64,000 nucleotides of DNA from an uncultured Lachnospiraceae bacterium (GCA_934437985.1 CAKSBI010000001.1:124001-188000); one strand, 5' to 3'; numbered from the stretch's first letter, positions 10,001 to 18,118 are shown. Made by a program: numbers and translations. Notes: generated by a model from the letters alone, not told the origin.

Positions 10001-10087
10001 CCCTGCATATGCAGTGCTTCTTGAATGTATAAAAGATATGCACGCTAATACGAACACCAGTATCATTCTTTTATTCAGAAGTACCAC
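7073..10087 (-). CDS. Large secreted Ig-like protein of the pilus locus
   Basis: 1004 residues, function unknown. An N-terminal hydrophobic stretch (RMILVFVLACISFI) ending near AYAG looks like a signal peptide. The body shows several stretches typical of bacterial Ig-like or big-domain surface proteins (AYDNVGNMTRS, VYDKAHNCSTG, AKDKVGNVRF, VTDVAGNSYD), about one per 100 residues, implying a rod of repeated beta-sandwich units. A motif YGGxNSDIARL occurs twice (near residues 41 and 505). No LPXTG or C-terminal membrane anchor is seen; the end is basic (RTRIRRR). The start is GTG 10087, overlapping the previous gene by 17 bp; ATG 10066 is the alternative. The context suggests a pilus tip adhesin or pilus-exported protein. 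Confidence 0.8.
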   Translation of the reverse strand: MVLLNKRMILVFVLACISFIHSRSTAYAGVYDNAYTYYQKYGGSNSDIARLNTDDGCIYFMSKGTTATSKVRYRTVGYTIKICIDNHKDAVEVKLDGKYIKTVSVKSQGKYTYVLRKVNLNKLKLLFNGNADITWNQIFRYKNTYEFNAIMTVAENDKSLCGKITETQNYRRISAERNTYLFRNAAGIKNARKWANPDDLNNFFDKYISFDPVESLKADTLRIEASDNVYHYGDQYYVRKDSDIDVYVESQLYNTESAAKEYQPDYNMIKASGWGNEQIFYMAKMKTGAKCKAGIISEEGKKGSPLTYKKIIKEKCNGTDNSIIDFKSCMRLGYNVPDGKYINLIPEARIYYGRIYPDKLSDIDNLCEQDSNSAQKRKLVSDGKGPEISVVPVLVGYGFLAVPFTVADSGAGIRSIDVYCEDGRRLISNDYSGSRTTYICSDNDYQVKAEEGKEYYILAYDNVGNMTRSNNFKFSVPKAHVIKHSYVTGYNGYNCEEAVANVYGGNSDIARLLIMSEAEDNPDRNRIVYVNMDVGNRTLASGLKSLTYKYNPMDRIRGLKDGKYWIDVISGGRYASSEPQRYCIEKDTTPPIFRYFNNSSAYDGWSRNRAVFTISATDGYSGVDCIEAVCDGEVISGRTFNNQFYQLNKEYKLEREGYSTVDVKVYDKAHNCSTGKLMFKVDSTKPECLLSKEFMGMDIVKNKWVNAAGLNGKVFFWDRMSGFGDASKFIFFRGDSSGMWEDDKKNYDIVLSDNNNAQVMFKSGYSKSIPSGRHRFRFEAKDKVGNVRFVHIYLNVDKEAPVVNTDVSKPWSIKKKKGNFHVYDAHSGIDSVELMAGVKIVDSVYGVGSNEYVMYCDLSSYDTGGRLTYLHVTDVAGNSYDYPVQTSHSEKPLWVKAEVVRADDNGTAEFISNENALLSLSAWAYADKVEIMFPKGLEQYNEVITPEDEYTFNHSIQFVIPPDYNGKYKVKVKAYRDAAVCSSEPRFSVTRSSLYNVRTRIRRR

Positions 10088-10697
10088 CTGCCTTACATAT
10101 CCTCAGCTCTCCCAGGGACAGCATTTCATTAATATACTGCTCATCATTTTTCTCTACAATAACCGTAATATAAGTTGCGCAGCCCTCATCCGTTATCATT
10201 GAACCATCCGAATTATAACATTCTGACACACGTACATTCCTTACAACATCCATACATTCATTGTTCTGTGAATTAATTACAGATATATCAATAATATCAT
10301 TCTTTCTTACCGTTCCACATACCATCTGCGACATATCAAGTGCCTTAAGTCCCATAATAACCGGTTCCTGCATCTGCATAATGTCCTTTTCAGGATTTTT
10401 TACAAATCCTTTCTGCATCACTGTATTATCATCAACCCCTATCTGCAGATAAGTTCCCGCCAATCCTGCTTTATCTTTTATAAAGTGCTCTGGAACAGCC
10501 CCTGCATCTACACATCTGTTCTCAAATAAATTATCTACATTATACTCATCTATCTGTGTGCCGGCTGTTATGTCCGACTTTGCCACTACAACATTAACTC
10601 CGTCTTTCCGACTTCCGATATAGTAAACAAATGCCAGTATAACAATGCTAAGCAGTATTATTATACAATGTCTTTTTTTAGATTTCTTTCCTGTCAT
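10071..10697 (-). CDS. SAF-domain protein, CpaB/RcpC-like
   Basis: 208 residues. A basic N-terminus (MTGKKSKKRH), one membrane segment at about residues 10-27, then an SAF-type domain beginning VVVAKSDITAGTQIDEYNV, the pattern seen in CpaB/RcpC of Flp pilus systems. The C-terminal half (MDVVRNVRVSECY, ATYITVIVEKNDEQYINEM) also matches the general CpaB layout. It is membrane anchored and faces the outside. In diderms CpaB works with the secretin; none is present here, so in a monoderm it may guide the pilus through the wall. It lies between a pilin-like gene and the 1004-residue gene. Confidence 0.75.
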   Translation of the reverse strand: MTGKKSKKRHCIIILLSIVILAFVYYIGSRKDGVNVVVAKSDITAGTQIDEYNVDNLFENRCVDAGAVPEHFIKDKAGLAGTYLQIGVDDNTVMQKGFVKNPEKDIMQMQEPVIMGLKALDMSQMVCGTVRKNDIIDISVINSQNNECMDVVRNVRVSECYNSDGSMITDEGCATYITVIVEKNDEQYINEMLSLGELRICKAGGTSE

Positions 10698-10710
10698 ATA
10701 CAGCCTCCTT

Positions 10711-11274
10711 TCACTTGTCCTCTATTACATCCACGCTTGTACCAAGATGAACATCGCTGCTTATTCCAAAATATGATGTGATTCTCATTCCAATCTCAGC
10801 ATATATAGTACCCGACTGAATCAAAATTCCATCCGGTGTCTGTTCATCACCATTATATCTGGACTTTTTCAACTGATACTCTCCCTCTCCACTACCCTCA
10901 TAGGTATACAGCATGCCCCCTGCTATGCTGTACACATTAAAGGCACTGACCGTTACATCATCATATATTGCTTCCTGCAGCGGATGGTATTCATCATTGA
11001 GCCCGATGTTCTCCTTTAATGTCTCACAAAATATTTCTCTTATCCTGTAATAATTATCGATTACAATTCCATTACCGGCAGCATATTCATCCCGGTCTAT
11101 CAGGGCTGCCGCAAGGCACGCTCCATCAAGGCCATCCCGTATAATACCCTGACACACTTTTAATTCCTTAGCGGCAATCCCATATAATAGTATTATTCCT
11201 GACAATGATATAAGCATCAATGCACTTAAATACTCAATTCCACCTTTTTTCTTAATAGCACTGTTCCGGGACAT
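10711..11274 (-). CDS. TadE-like / pilin-like membrane protein
   Basis: 187 residues, not firmly assigned. A short basic N-terminus, then KKKGGIEYLSALMLISLSG and a single hydrophobic helix, followed by a polar extracellular domain. This is the layout of class III prepilins and TadE/F minor pilins: basic leader, glycine, hydrophobic helix with an early Glu. The Glu is at +3 or +2 of the possible cleavage glycines rather than the classic +5, so processing is uncertain. It sits inside the tad operon, 18 bp after the preceding pilin-like gene. Likely a minor pilin. Confidence 0.6.
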   Translation of the reverse strand: MSRNSAIKKKGGIEYLSALMLISLSGIILLYGIAAKELKVCQGIIRDGLDGACLAAALIDRDEYAAGNGIVIDNYYRIREIFCETLKENIGLNDEYHPLQEAIYDDVTVSAFNVYSIAGGMLYTYEGSGEGEYQLKKSRYNGDEQTPDGILIQSGTIYAEIGMRITSYFGISSDVHLGTSVDVIEDK

Positions 11275-11292
11275 ATCATTTCCCCCAATCTG

Positions 11293-11700
11293 TTAGTTCT
11301 TCGCCGTTGACCTGATCATAAAGTGATAATCTGTCTCTTCTTTATCTATTACAGGCTGAAGCGTTCCGGAGACATCAAACCTGGTCACAGGCACTCTGGC
11401 ATTAATAACAAGCGCTATCTCATTCCCATAGCCTGGAGCTTCCATGGTAGTTCCTGACAGATTAATGCTGTTCATACCTATTGCCCTGAGCCCGTCTATC
11501 AGTTCTGTCTGCGCGTCAGCCGTAAGATAACCTGTACTCTCCATCTCCAGCATATACTGCCTGGCAATCTGTCCGGCCTGTTCCCTTATATCCATATCCC
11601 TTACAAAATGAATATACATAAGCGAAATAACCGTAATCGTAATTATCCCCAGAAATAACGGCAATATATTAAAAACACTGCCAGATTTCTTTTCAGTCAT
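11293..11700 (-). CDS. Pilin-like protein (DUF4320-like)
   Basis: 135 residues. One N-terminal transmembrane helix (VFNILPLFLGIITITVISLMYI) and an extracellular domain with IARQYMLEMESTGYLT, which resembles DUF4320-type proteins found in clostridial pilus-like loci. It lies 10 bp after the small pilin gene and upstream of the second pilin-like gene. Probably a minor pilin or assembly subunit; the DUF match is from memory and unverified. Confidence 0.6.
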   Translation of the reverse strand: MTEKKSGSVFNILPLFLGIITITVISLMYIHFVRDMDIREQAGQIARQYMLEMESTGYLTADAQTELIDGLRAIGMNSINLSGTTMEAPGYGNEIALVINARVPVTRFDVSGTLQPVIDKEETDYHFMIRSTAKN

Positions 11701-11710
11701 ATTACCACCA

Positions 11711-11902
11711 TCAGCCTAATCCATTAAATAACGACGTTATTTTGCCTGAAAACGAACTTCCAACATTCAATATCACATCCTGAAGCTGTTCTCTGAACAC
11801 TAAAGCAAGCACAATTGCAATTGCCCCAAGTGCAAACTCCATAATAACCTCTTTTCCCCCATTCTTCTTCTTTTCCCCTAAAAGTAATCCAAGTCTTTTC
11901 AT
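11711..11902 (-). CDS. Small Flp-type pilin candidate
   Basis: 63 residues from ATG 11902, preceded by AAAGGAA; the frame extends to a GTG at 11938 without a ribosome site. The sequence MKRLGLLLGEKKKNGG then KEVIMEFALGAIAIVLALVF has the Flp pilin plan: short basic leader, Gly-Gly, glutamate before an aromatic, one hydrophobic helix and a short serine/glycine-rich tail. If cut after Gly16, Glu22 is at +6 instead of the usual +5. It follows the TadC-like gene directly, the usual neighbourhood of the major pilin. Likely the main structural subunit. Confidence 0.72.
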   Translation of the reverse strand: MKRLGLLLGEKKKNGGKEVIMEFALGAIAIVLALVFREQLQDVILNVGSSFSGKITSLFNGLG

Positions 11903-11939
11903 AGTAATTCCATTCCTTTCATATGTTAAAATAGTCACC

Positions 11940-12608
11940 TTAAAATTGAATCATATTAAGTATCTCACTTCCCATCGAATAGACCCCGATAGCAAGTATT
12001 CCAATAAATATCAGTAACTCCAGTATCTCAATTTTTCTCTCAAGCTTTCCTTCTGCTTTAAGCGATACCGTATGGCGCACCTGTCTTATCTGTTCACTCA
12101 TATCAGACAATATCTGCACTGTCTTACCGGTTGTCTGTGCCTGGCCAAGAATTATACATAAGACATCAATATGCCTGTTATTAAACTTCTGTCTGAATAA
12201 TTCAACCTCTTCTTCAAGTGTAGAGCTGGCCCCAATACCATTGCATAATTCTAAAAGAGCCGACTTTAACCGTGCATTTTTGGTTGACAGGTAACAATCC
12301 ATCAGGGAATCCTGAATAAATACACCTGCCCTGGCCTGAATCCGCATAATGTCATATATACTCTCTATATCAGTCAGCATTGAATCATTATCAGCATTAT
12401 TAGATATATTGATCAGAATATCAGGAACAAAAAATGCAATTACTGCAGACGGCAAAGCCAGTACAGGCATCTTAATTACTGCCAATATCAGAAACAGCAA
12501 ACCCAAAACAAGCTTTAGTCCTAAAAGTATGTATGCATTAACCCATGGGAACATATATGCGACACCATTTTTCTTTATATATACATTCATTTTTTCCAGC
12601 ATAATCAT
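11940..12608 (-). CDS. tadC: TadC-like inner-membrane platform protein
   Basis: 222 residues, type II secretion F-like. N-terminal hydrophobic hairpin (residues ~25-60), a cytoplasmic helical domain containing the GspF-like stretch AQTTGKTVQILSDMSEQIRQ (compare xxxTGxxLxxxLxxLAxxxR), and a C-terminal membrane segment IFIGILAIGVYSMG. It overlaps the stop of the upstream TadB-like gene by 4 bp. It would form the membrane platform that couples the ATPase to pilin assembly. Shorter than many TadC proteins (~300). Confidence 0.8.
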   Translation of the reverse strand: MIMLEKMNVYIKKNGVAYMFPWVNAYILLGLKLVLGLLFLILAVIKMPVLALPSAVIAFFVPDILINISNNADNDSMLTDIESIYDIMRIQARAGVFIQDSLMDCYLSTKNARLKSALLELCNGIGASSTLEEEVELFRQKFNNRHIDVLCIILGQAQTTGKTVQILSDMSEQIRQVRHTVSLKAEGKLERKIEILELLIFIGILAIGVYSMGSEILNMIQF

Positions 12609-13495
12609 CCCCCATTCTTATCAAATAAAACCATCATGACAAGACATACAATAAAGACCACTGCGCAATACAGCAAAATACAATTTCCAATAAATGTATC
12701 AAGCAGCAATGACCACATTCCATCAGTTATTCCGGCATAAAGCATAACAATTATCCCTGCACTTACAAGAAGAATTGCAACCTCTATTCTTCCGTTAGAT
12801 ATAATTGCCCTGCGTTCTGCCTTAATGCTCAGGTAATCCGTCATACTTATCCTGCAGTCATGAATTACCTCTGCATAATCAGAATCATACCTTGAACAGA
12901 CTTCAATATTTCTTATCAGCTCCCTGCATTTATCATGTTCCAGCTTCCCCTCAAGATTCTCAAATGCTGCCCTTGTATCACCAAGAAGCTTGGCATCATT
13001 GCAAAAATCCCTCAGAAGCTCTTTTAGCGGATTATCAACATAGCCCACTGTTTTTCTTATTATCTCAACAATGTCATCCTCTGATTTGTTAAAATTATCA
13101 ATAAGATTCAGAAATGTCATTATATTCTTTTCAAGAGATATGTAATACACACCTGACATAATATATATAACAAGAAAAACCATAACAAAAGCCAGTGCTG
13201 CCACAGCCATTGAAACTATAAGCTTTCCCGACAGGATATACCCTGCAATACCTGCCACAGCCGCAAGCAGTATTACAAAATACAGGAATACTTCAGCTGT
13301 CAGGAATCCCATGTGTCTCTTAACCCCACTGTACTCAATCATTTTGTCGATATGATACAGACCCTGTTTATGACTTCTGTTGCCAACAAGTAACTGCAGG
13401 CCGGCTTCCTTCTGCATTCTTTTGTTATACCTCTTATCAAGCCACCCTGTTATACTCTCTACGGCACTTTTATCCCTTTTAAAAAATTCTTTCAT
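12605..13495 (-). CDS. tadB: TadB-like inner-membrane platform protein
   Basis: About 296 residues from ATG 13495 (MKEFFKRDKSAVESITG); an upstream in-frame ATG at 13510 lacks a well-spaced ribosome site. Two hydrophobic segments around residues 80-120, a helical cytoplasmic region, and two C-terminal membrane spans (VAILLVSAGIIVMLYAG and NCILLYCAVVFIVCLVMMV) match the TadB/GspF fold. It overlaps the 3' end of the ATPase gene by 17 bp. Pairs with TadC in the assembly platform. Confidence 0.8.
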   Translation of the reverse strand: MKEFFKRDKSAVESITGWLDKRYNKRMQKEAGLQLLVGNRSHKQGLYHIDKMIEYSGVKRHMGFLTAEVFLYFVILLAAVAGIAGYILSGKLIVSMAVAALAFVMVFLVIYIMSGVYYISLEKNIMTFLNLIDNFNKSEDDIVEIIRKTVGYVDNPLKELLRDFCNDAKLLGDTRAAFENLEGKLEHDKCRELIRNIEVCSRYDSDYAEVIHDCRISMTDYLSIKAERRAIISNGRIEVAILLVSAGIIVMLYAGITDGMWSLLLDTFIGNCILLYCAVVFIVCLVMMVLFDKNGG

Positions 13496-14618
13496 ACACA
13501 AGCCCACCATCCTTGAAATCCTTTACCTCAGATATCTCTTCAACCTTGAAATCCTTAAGATATACAACTGTTTTCATACATTTAAGCATATTAAGAATAT
13601 CGGAAAGCGCATAATCACTCTCATATCTTACATAATCAGCCAGCTTATTGATTGCCTCGGTACTATTCATTCCATGTACCGAAGCCCAGCACCTGTGTCC
13701 TGTGTATCCTGCATTAAGAAGGTATAACGCCTCCCCGCCTTTGATCTCACCGATAATAAAGTAATCAATATCAGTCAGCAGCCCATTGCGTCCAAGGTCT
13801 TTCAGGTCATACTGTATCTTGCCTTCACCATGAGTGCTTACAATATGCTGGAACATCATATCAGGGTGGGTATCCGTAAACAGCTCTTCATTTTCCTGTA
13901 TTACAAGTCCGCTGTACTCATGTGGAATATATTCCAGAAGGACATTCATCAAGGTAGTCTTGCCACTCGCGCCCTTTCCGGTAAATATTATTCCACTGGA
14001 TAATACAGCTGTCTTTGTCAGATACTCTGCCATCTGTGCTGTCAGCATTCCCACTTCAATCAGTTCATCAACCGTATATTTTTTCTTTGGGATCTTACGT
14101 ATATGCATATATGGAACGTCTGTAGAATTAACAAAATCCGTTGCAATATTAAACCTTAAAATAAAATTCTCATTACTGTCCTTATCCGTAAATGTCTGTA
14201 TAGCATTAACATCTGACAGATTGGTTTTATTTTTTACAGCTACCATTGAAATGAACCTGCGGTAATCAGACTTTCCCTGAAATGTTATATCAGAATTCAT
14301 CCGCCTGCCCTTACGCTTTATCCTTACCCTGTCCTCTGCAAGCACTTTAATATCTGATATATCCTTGTCATTAATTGCCTCTTCTAAAACATAATATCCC
14401 CATATAAACCTGCTGAAATGATTAGTAACTATCCTGATGGACTCGTTATCCAGACCTCTTTGTTTAAGATACACTTTTGCTGCTGATATTAAAGATTCTT
14501 TTGACTTGACACCCCTCTGCACCTGCATAAGTGTCTGACGCTCAATATGTATGAAATAATTGATAAGCTCATCAAGCATGATCTCAAGCTCCTGCTTATC
14601 ATCCGCCGAAATACACAT
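13479..14618 (-). CDS. tadA: TadA/CpaF-type secretion ATPase
   Basis: Cytoplasmic hexameric ATPase powering pilus assembly. 379 residues from ATG 14618 (MCISADDKQELEIML); the frame is open to 14768 but those codons overlap the promoter. Walker A FTGKGASGKTTL at residues ~212-223, the aspartate-box region IQENEELFTDTHPD, and a Walker B-like DIDYFIIGEIKGGEA at ~282-296; a histidine-box-like SVHGMNS follows. The N-terminal domain contains IRIVTNHF and SDIKVLAEDRVRIKRKG as in CpaF. Possible alternative GTG start one codon upstream. First gene of the pilus operon, behind its own promoter. Confidence 0.9.
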   Translation of the reverse strand: MCISADDKQELEIMLDELINYFIHIERQTLMQVQRGVKSKESLISAAKVYLKQRGLDNESIRIVTNHFSRFIWGYYVLEEAINDKDISDIKVLAEDRVRIKRKGRRMNSDITFQGKSDYRRFISMVAVKNKTNLSDVNAIQTFTDKDSNENFILRFNIATDFVNSTDVPYMHIRKIPKKKYTVDELIEVGMLTAQMAEYLTKTAVLSSGIIFTGKGASGKTTLMNVLLEYIPHEYSGLVIQENEELFTDTHPDMMFQHIVSTHGEGKIQYDLKDLGRNGLLTDIDYFIIGEIKGGEALYLLNAGYTGHRCWASVHGMNSTEAINKLADYVRYESDYALSDILNMLKCMKTVVYLKDFKVEEISEVKDFKDGGLVYERIF

Positions 14619-14749
14619 CACTCCCCTGCCAACATAATAAATAATTAAAAAGATACTAACTGCCGAACGGCAAACTGATACATCCTGCGATGTACAAAAA
14701 CTGTAGATTCTTAATAAATGAATTACAGAACACTCATGAATGTAGATAT
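14619..14749 (-). promoter_or_regulatory. Structured 5' leader of the pilus operon
   Basis: About 125 nt between the inferred start of transcription and tadA, without an evident gene. It contains a TACATC-gcag-GATGTA dyad near 14680-14697 and a GCCG-tt-CGGC hairpin near 14663-14672. It does not match the c-di-GMP riboswitch consensus that I know. It may be a regulatory leader or simply an untranslated region. Confidence 0.4.
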
Positions 14750-14778
14750 ACAGTAACACAAAAAGCATATTGTGTCAA
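14750..14778 (-). promoter_or_regulatory. Promoter of the pilus operon
   Basis: TTGACA (14773-14778), 17-bp spacer, TACTGT (14750-14755) on the minus strand. It lies about 70 bp past the terminator of the polysaccharide operon. Confidence 0.65.
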
Positions 14779-14850
14779 TATGTTTTTGTAATTCGTTTTG
14801 AAATTATATTTCATAATCCTGTTTATAATTCCCAAACCACAATAATATAA

Positions 14851-14896
14851 AACCCATTACTAATATCCCGGACATTCCTGACATTAATAATGGGTT
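14851..14896 (-). terminator. Terminator of the polysaccharide operon
   Basis: AACCCATTA ... TAATGGGTT stem read on the minus strand, followed by a T-rich tract (TTATATTATT). It lies 35 bp after the stop of the last glycosyltransferase and separates this operon from the pilus operon. Confidence 0.8.
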
Positions 14897-14931
14897 ATAT
14901 TTAATAGAATAAGCATACCGGCAAAATCTTT

Positions 14932-15741
14932 TTATGAACTATACACACCCTGGCTTTTTGAGTAGGCCTTCATGATCAACTTTGCCATCCATTTAGGCCA
15001 AAACCTTGAGAACATTTCATAATCTTCACAATATCTTGGATCATCAGATGAATCATTTACTAACCTGGCTGTTGCCTGTTCGGAATGCATTCTATGATAA
15101 TGCAGCACCTCATCCACATAAACAAATGTGCCTTTATTTTTAGATAATCTTTCCCAAAAATCCCAGTCCATATCTGCCCTGTACTCATTTCTAAAGCATA
15201 TATCAGGCATCTTAGCAAGTACATAAGTAACAGTAGGATGTGATATAGGATTACCAAAGCACTGAATAAGCCTTTTACCAAATACCGTATCACCCATCCC
15301 TTTTATTTTCAAAGGAAGTAATAGTTTCTTTTTGACTCTGATAAGCTTTGAAGGCTGATTATCTATGACATCATTATGGATTTCAAGATAATCAGTAAAT
15401 GCTATTATAGGATCCTTTGACTTATTAATATACTCAATACTTTTTTCAACAAATCTCTCATTTAACAGATCATCCTGATGTGCCATCGCACACAACAAAG
15501 TATCACATTGCTTTAACGCAAAATTGTAATCATTAGCATGGCCCCCATTTTCATTGACCCTTATCTCTAATCCATACTTATCAGCAAGACCTTTAATATA
15601 GTCGTTTGGAGTAGATGTCGACACGATTACTTTACACTTTACAGTCTGATTAATAACAGATTTAATGCAGGCTTCAAGGTATGAACATTCCTTATATGCA
15701 CATATAACAATAGTTATATCATTTTCAGTGTACCTTCCCAT
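14932..15741 (-). CDS. Family 2 glycosyltransferase
   Basis: 269 residues from ATG 15741 (MGRYTENDITIVICAYKEC), preceded by AAAAGGAG; a TTG at 15765 is less likely. The GT-A fold is suggested by CAYKECSYLEACIKSVINQT, by AMAHQDDLL at the usual metal/nucleotide site near residue 92, and by DMDWDFWERL near residue 195. Donor and acceptor unknown. Last gene of the polysaccharide operon, followed by a terminator. Confidence 0.87.
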   Translation of the reverse strand: MGRYTENDITIVICAYKECSYLEACIKSVINQTVKCKVIVSTSTPNDYIKGLADKYGLEIRVNENGGHANDYNFALKQCDTLLCAMAHQDDLLNERFVEKSIEYINKSKDPIIAFTDYLEIHNDVIDNQPSKLIRVKKKLLLPLKIKGMGDTVFGKRLIQCFGNPISHPTVTYVLAKMPDICFRNEYRADMDWDFWERLSKNKGTFVYVDEVLHYHRMHSEQATARLVNDSSDDPRYCEDYEMFSRFWPKWMAKLIMKAYSKSQGVYSS

Positions 15742-15782
15742 ATATATAACACTCCTTTTAATCAATTTTGATGAAATATCAG

Positions 15783-17036
15783 TCAGTACGCTTTTCCTTG
15801 CCTTTTCAGATCAAAACATATTACAGCCACATATCCCACTATCATAATGAGCTGCGAAGCAATTACAGCATATGTTGCTCCATTGGCCCCATGAATTCTG
15901 ATTAACGGCTGTGTCAAAACAGCACATAATGCAAAACCGGACATAGTAATAAAAAGTAGTATTTTAAGCTTTCTGATAACAATTAACACAGTAGATATAA
16001 ACCATGAAAAAGCAATAACACATGTAGAAATTATTATTGGAACTAAGAGGTATATATAGTCAGCAATATTATCACCAAGTATCATTGTAAGTGCATACTC
16101 TCCCAGAAAAAAACTTCCTGTCACTGCCAGAATACAGATAACTGCAATAATCATACATACACTTAATATCATCTTAATATATTTTTTATAGCTTCGTTCT
16201 GAATAATATTTGCTAAGCACCGGTACAAATGGTGAATATATAAATGTTGCAGCAGTCTGGACTATTACTGCCGGTGTGGCAACTGAAGTATAATAACCAA
16301 ACAAGTCACTTCCAAGCTTCTTCTCCAATATATATTTTGCCACAGATACATTACCATTCATAAAAAAATTATAACCCACAAGTGGAATACATACAAAAAG
16401 AAGCGGTAATATTCTGTTCATATCAAACGAAGGTTTTACCGGCATAAGCTTTGAACACATGGGTATATCATAGATGATTATAACTGCATACACCACAAAT
16501 ATCATTCCGGTAATTGATACAATAAGGTCATCTGTAAAACGACATAATAAAACAAACGAGGCAAATGAAAGAATTCCCCTCAATGCAAATGATATTCCGA
16601 CATAATCCATTTTCATAAGCTTCTGGTCTATACCATGATAAACGTCGACAACTGCCTCAGATAATTTGAATATCATATACAATATTATACATATTTTCTT
16701 ATGTGTGTCGTAACTGTTAACCATAACAAACGCAACACTTACAATAAATGTAACTATTACTGTAATAATTCTACTGCCAATATATTCCGAGTTGCGATAT
16801 CTGTCTTCCACATCTGATATCTGATAATTTCTCATCCCGAAAAGAGCTACACTTACAAAAACGGCAGCAATTGTCATACAAAGCTGAAACACGCCTGTCT
16901 CATATGCTCCCATCATTCTGAATAGCAATACTGTAATCAGCCACTGCGTTCCCCAATATATCAAACTTCCTGTTGTATTCCATACAACATTAGCTTTTAA
17001 TGAAGGTACTGAATAATTCTCTTCTATGTTAATCAT
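15783..17036 (-). CDS. Oligosaccharide flippase (Wzx/MOP family)
   Basis: About 417 residues, hydrophobic along the whole length with roughly a dozen transmembrane stretches. The N-terminus NVVWNTTGSLIYWGTQWLI and the PFVPVLSKYYSER segment are typical of polysaccharide-type MOP exporters, which flip undecaprenyl-linked oligosaccharides across the membrane. Start ATG 17036 preferred over GTG 17042. It stands in the same operon as an ABC exporter (25679-27741), an unusual pairing that suggests two glycan products or a lipid-linked side-chain precursor. Confidence 0.85.
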   Translation of the reverse strand: MINIEENYSVPSLKANVVWNTTGSLIYWGTQWLITVLLFRMMGAYETGVFQLCMTIAAVFVSVALFGMRNYQISDVEDRYRNSEYIGSRIITVIVTFIVSVAFVMVNSYDTHKKICIILYMIFKLSEAVVDVYHGIDQKLMKMDYVGISFALRGILSFASFVLLCRFTDDLIVSITGMIFVVYAVIIIYDIPMCSKLMPVKPSFDMNRILPLLFVCIPLVGYNFFMNGNVSVAKYILEKKLGSDLFGYYTSVATPAVIVQTAATFIYSPFVPVLSKYYSERSYKKYIKMILSVCMIIAVICILAVTGSFFLGEYALTMILGDNIADYIYLLVPIIISTCVIAFSWFISTVLIVIRKLKILLFITMSGFALCAVLTQPLIRIHGANGATYAVIASQLIMIVGYVAVICFDLKRQGKAY

Positions 17037-17050
17037 CTCCACACATCCGT

Positions 17051-18106
17051 TTATTCTGCAATATCTGACATAAAATCTGAAAATAATCTAACCGGCTTTA
17101 CGCTTACAATAGCCGCACAGATTCTGTCATTAATTCTATCAAATACAAACAACCGGACACTTTCCAGCAACAGCGACAAACAATACACCAGACAAAGAAC
17201 AATAATAAAATTAAGCGCCCATCCGCAAATACCTGAATCAACATTATTAAGAATACCAAGTCTTTTCAGATATATGTTCTTAATAACAGGATGCTCATGA
17301 ATAATATATATTCCAAGTGAACTTTTAGCCAATACATTAACAGCACTGCTTTCAAAGCTTACTTTACTGAATATATTAAAGAAACATATTGATGCCGGTA
17401 TTATAAATATACTGTTACTTTGGAAAAACTTAATCCCCCATGTATAAGGCACGTTTGAAAACTCATGCAGATACCAGTCTCCGACCGCTGAACACAATGA
17501 GAATAATACATAACCTATTATCCAAAAATATACCGGATACAAGTTATTAAAGTGTAATCTCAAGTATCTTCCAATAATATACATGAATATAAAGTTAGAA
17601 ATACCACCGCCAAAATCATAGCCTGCCAAAGTAGCAGGAACAGACAAAATAACATACATCATAACAACAAGTGCAAGCAACCAGCCTTTACTGATATTAT
17701 TAACCAGCTTATTAATGTATGGGGCAAATAACATAAGTACAATATAATACGCAATAAACCACCAGTGTATCGGTATGGCAAAATAAATACAATCAGCAAT
17801 TGTCAGCTTCTCCAAACCACATAAAGCTGAAATCAGATATATGCTTTCACCTATAATAACCATATCCAGAATAAGTCTTATTATCTTCTTAATACTAATC
17901 CTTATTCCAAAATATCCACTAATTATTATAAAACAATTAACAGCAACCTCAAGAAATGTTCCAAGGCTCCCTACCTGGGTACTAATATCATAAAATCCGG
18001 TTCCGTCCTTAGATAATACCCCATTATTTATAAGATGCTGGGACACAATCATCAGCATAAGGACCAGTCTCAATAATTCAAAATTTGATTGTCTTTTCTT
18101 TTCCAT
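17051..18106 (-). CDS. Membrane acyltransferase, family 3
   Basis: 351 residues, about ten membrane segments. The N-terminus RQSNFELLRLVLMLMIVSQH carries the family Arg and His (R..A/V..MIxxH), and IHWWFIAYYIVLMLFAPYIN is a characteristic inner segment. Members O-acetylate sugars of surface polysaccharides using acyl groups from the cytoplasm. Position among glycosyltransferases supports glycan modification. Acyl group and target residue unknown. Confidence 0.88.
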   Translation of the reverse strand: MEKKRQSNFELLRLVLMLMIVSQHLINNGVLSKDGTGFYDISTQVGSLGTFLEVAVNCFIIISGYFGIRISIKKIIRLILDMVIIGESIYLISALCGLEKLTIADCIYFAIPIHWWFIAYYIVLMLFAPYINKLVNNISKGWLLALVVMMYVILSVPATLAGYDFGGGISNFIFMYIIGRYLRLHFNNLYPVYFWIIGYVLFSLCSAVGDWYLHEFSNVPYTWGIKFFQSNSIFIIPASICFFNIFSKVSFESSAVNVLAKSSLGIYIIHEHPVIKNIYLKRLGILNNVDSGICGWALNFIIVLCLVYCLSLLLESVRLFVFDRINDRICAAIVSVKPVRLFSDFMSDIAE

Positions 18107-18118
18107 AACTACACCTTT

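Noticed and set aside
14619-14749. c-di-GMP riboswitch in the pilus leader
   Set aside because: Expected from biology but the conserved GEMM sequence elements are not visible.
14619-14768. N-terminal extension of the TadA frame
   Set aside because: It overlaps the promoter and leader, and the residues (Cys, Tyr and Ile rich) do not resemble CpaF; ATG 14618 is preferred.
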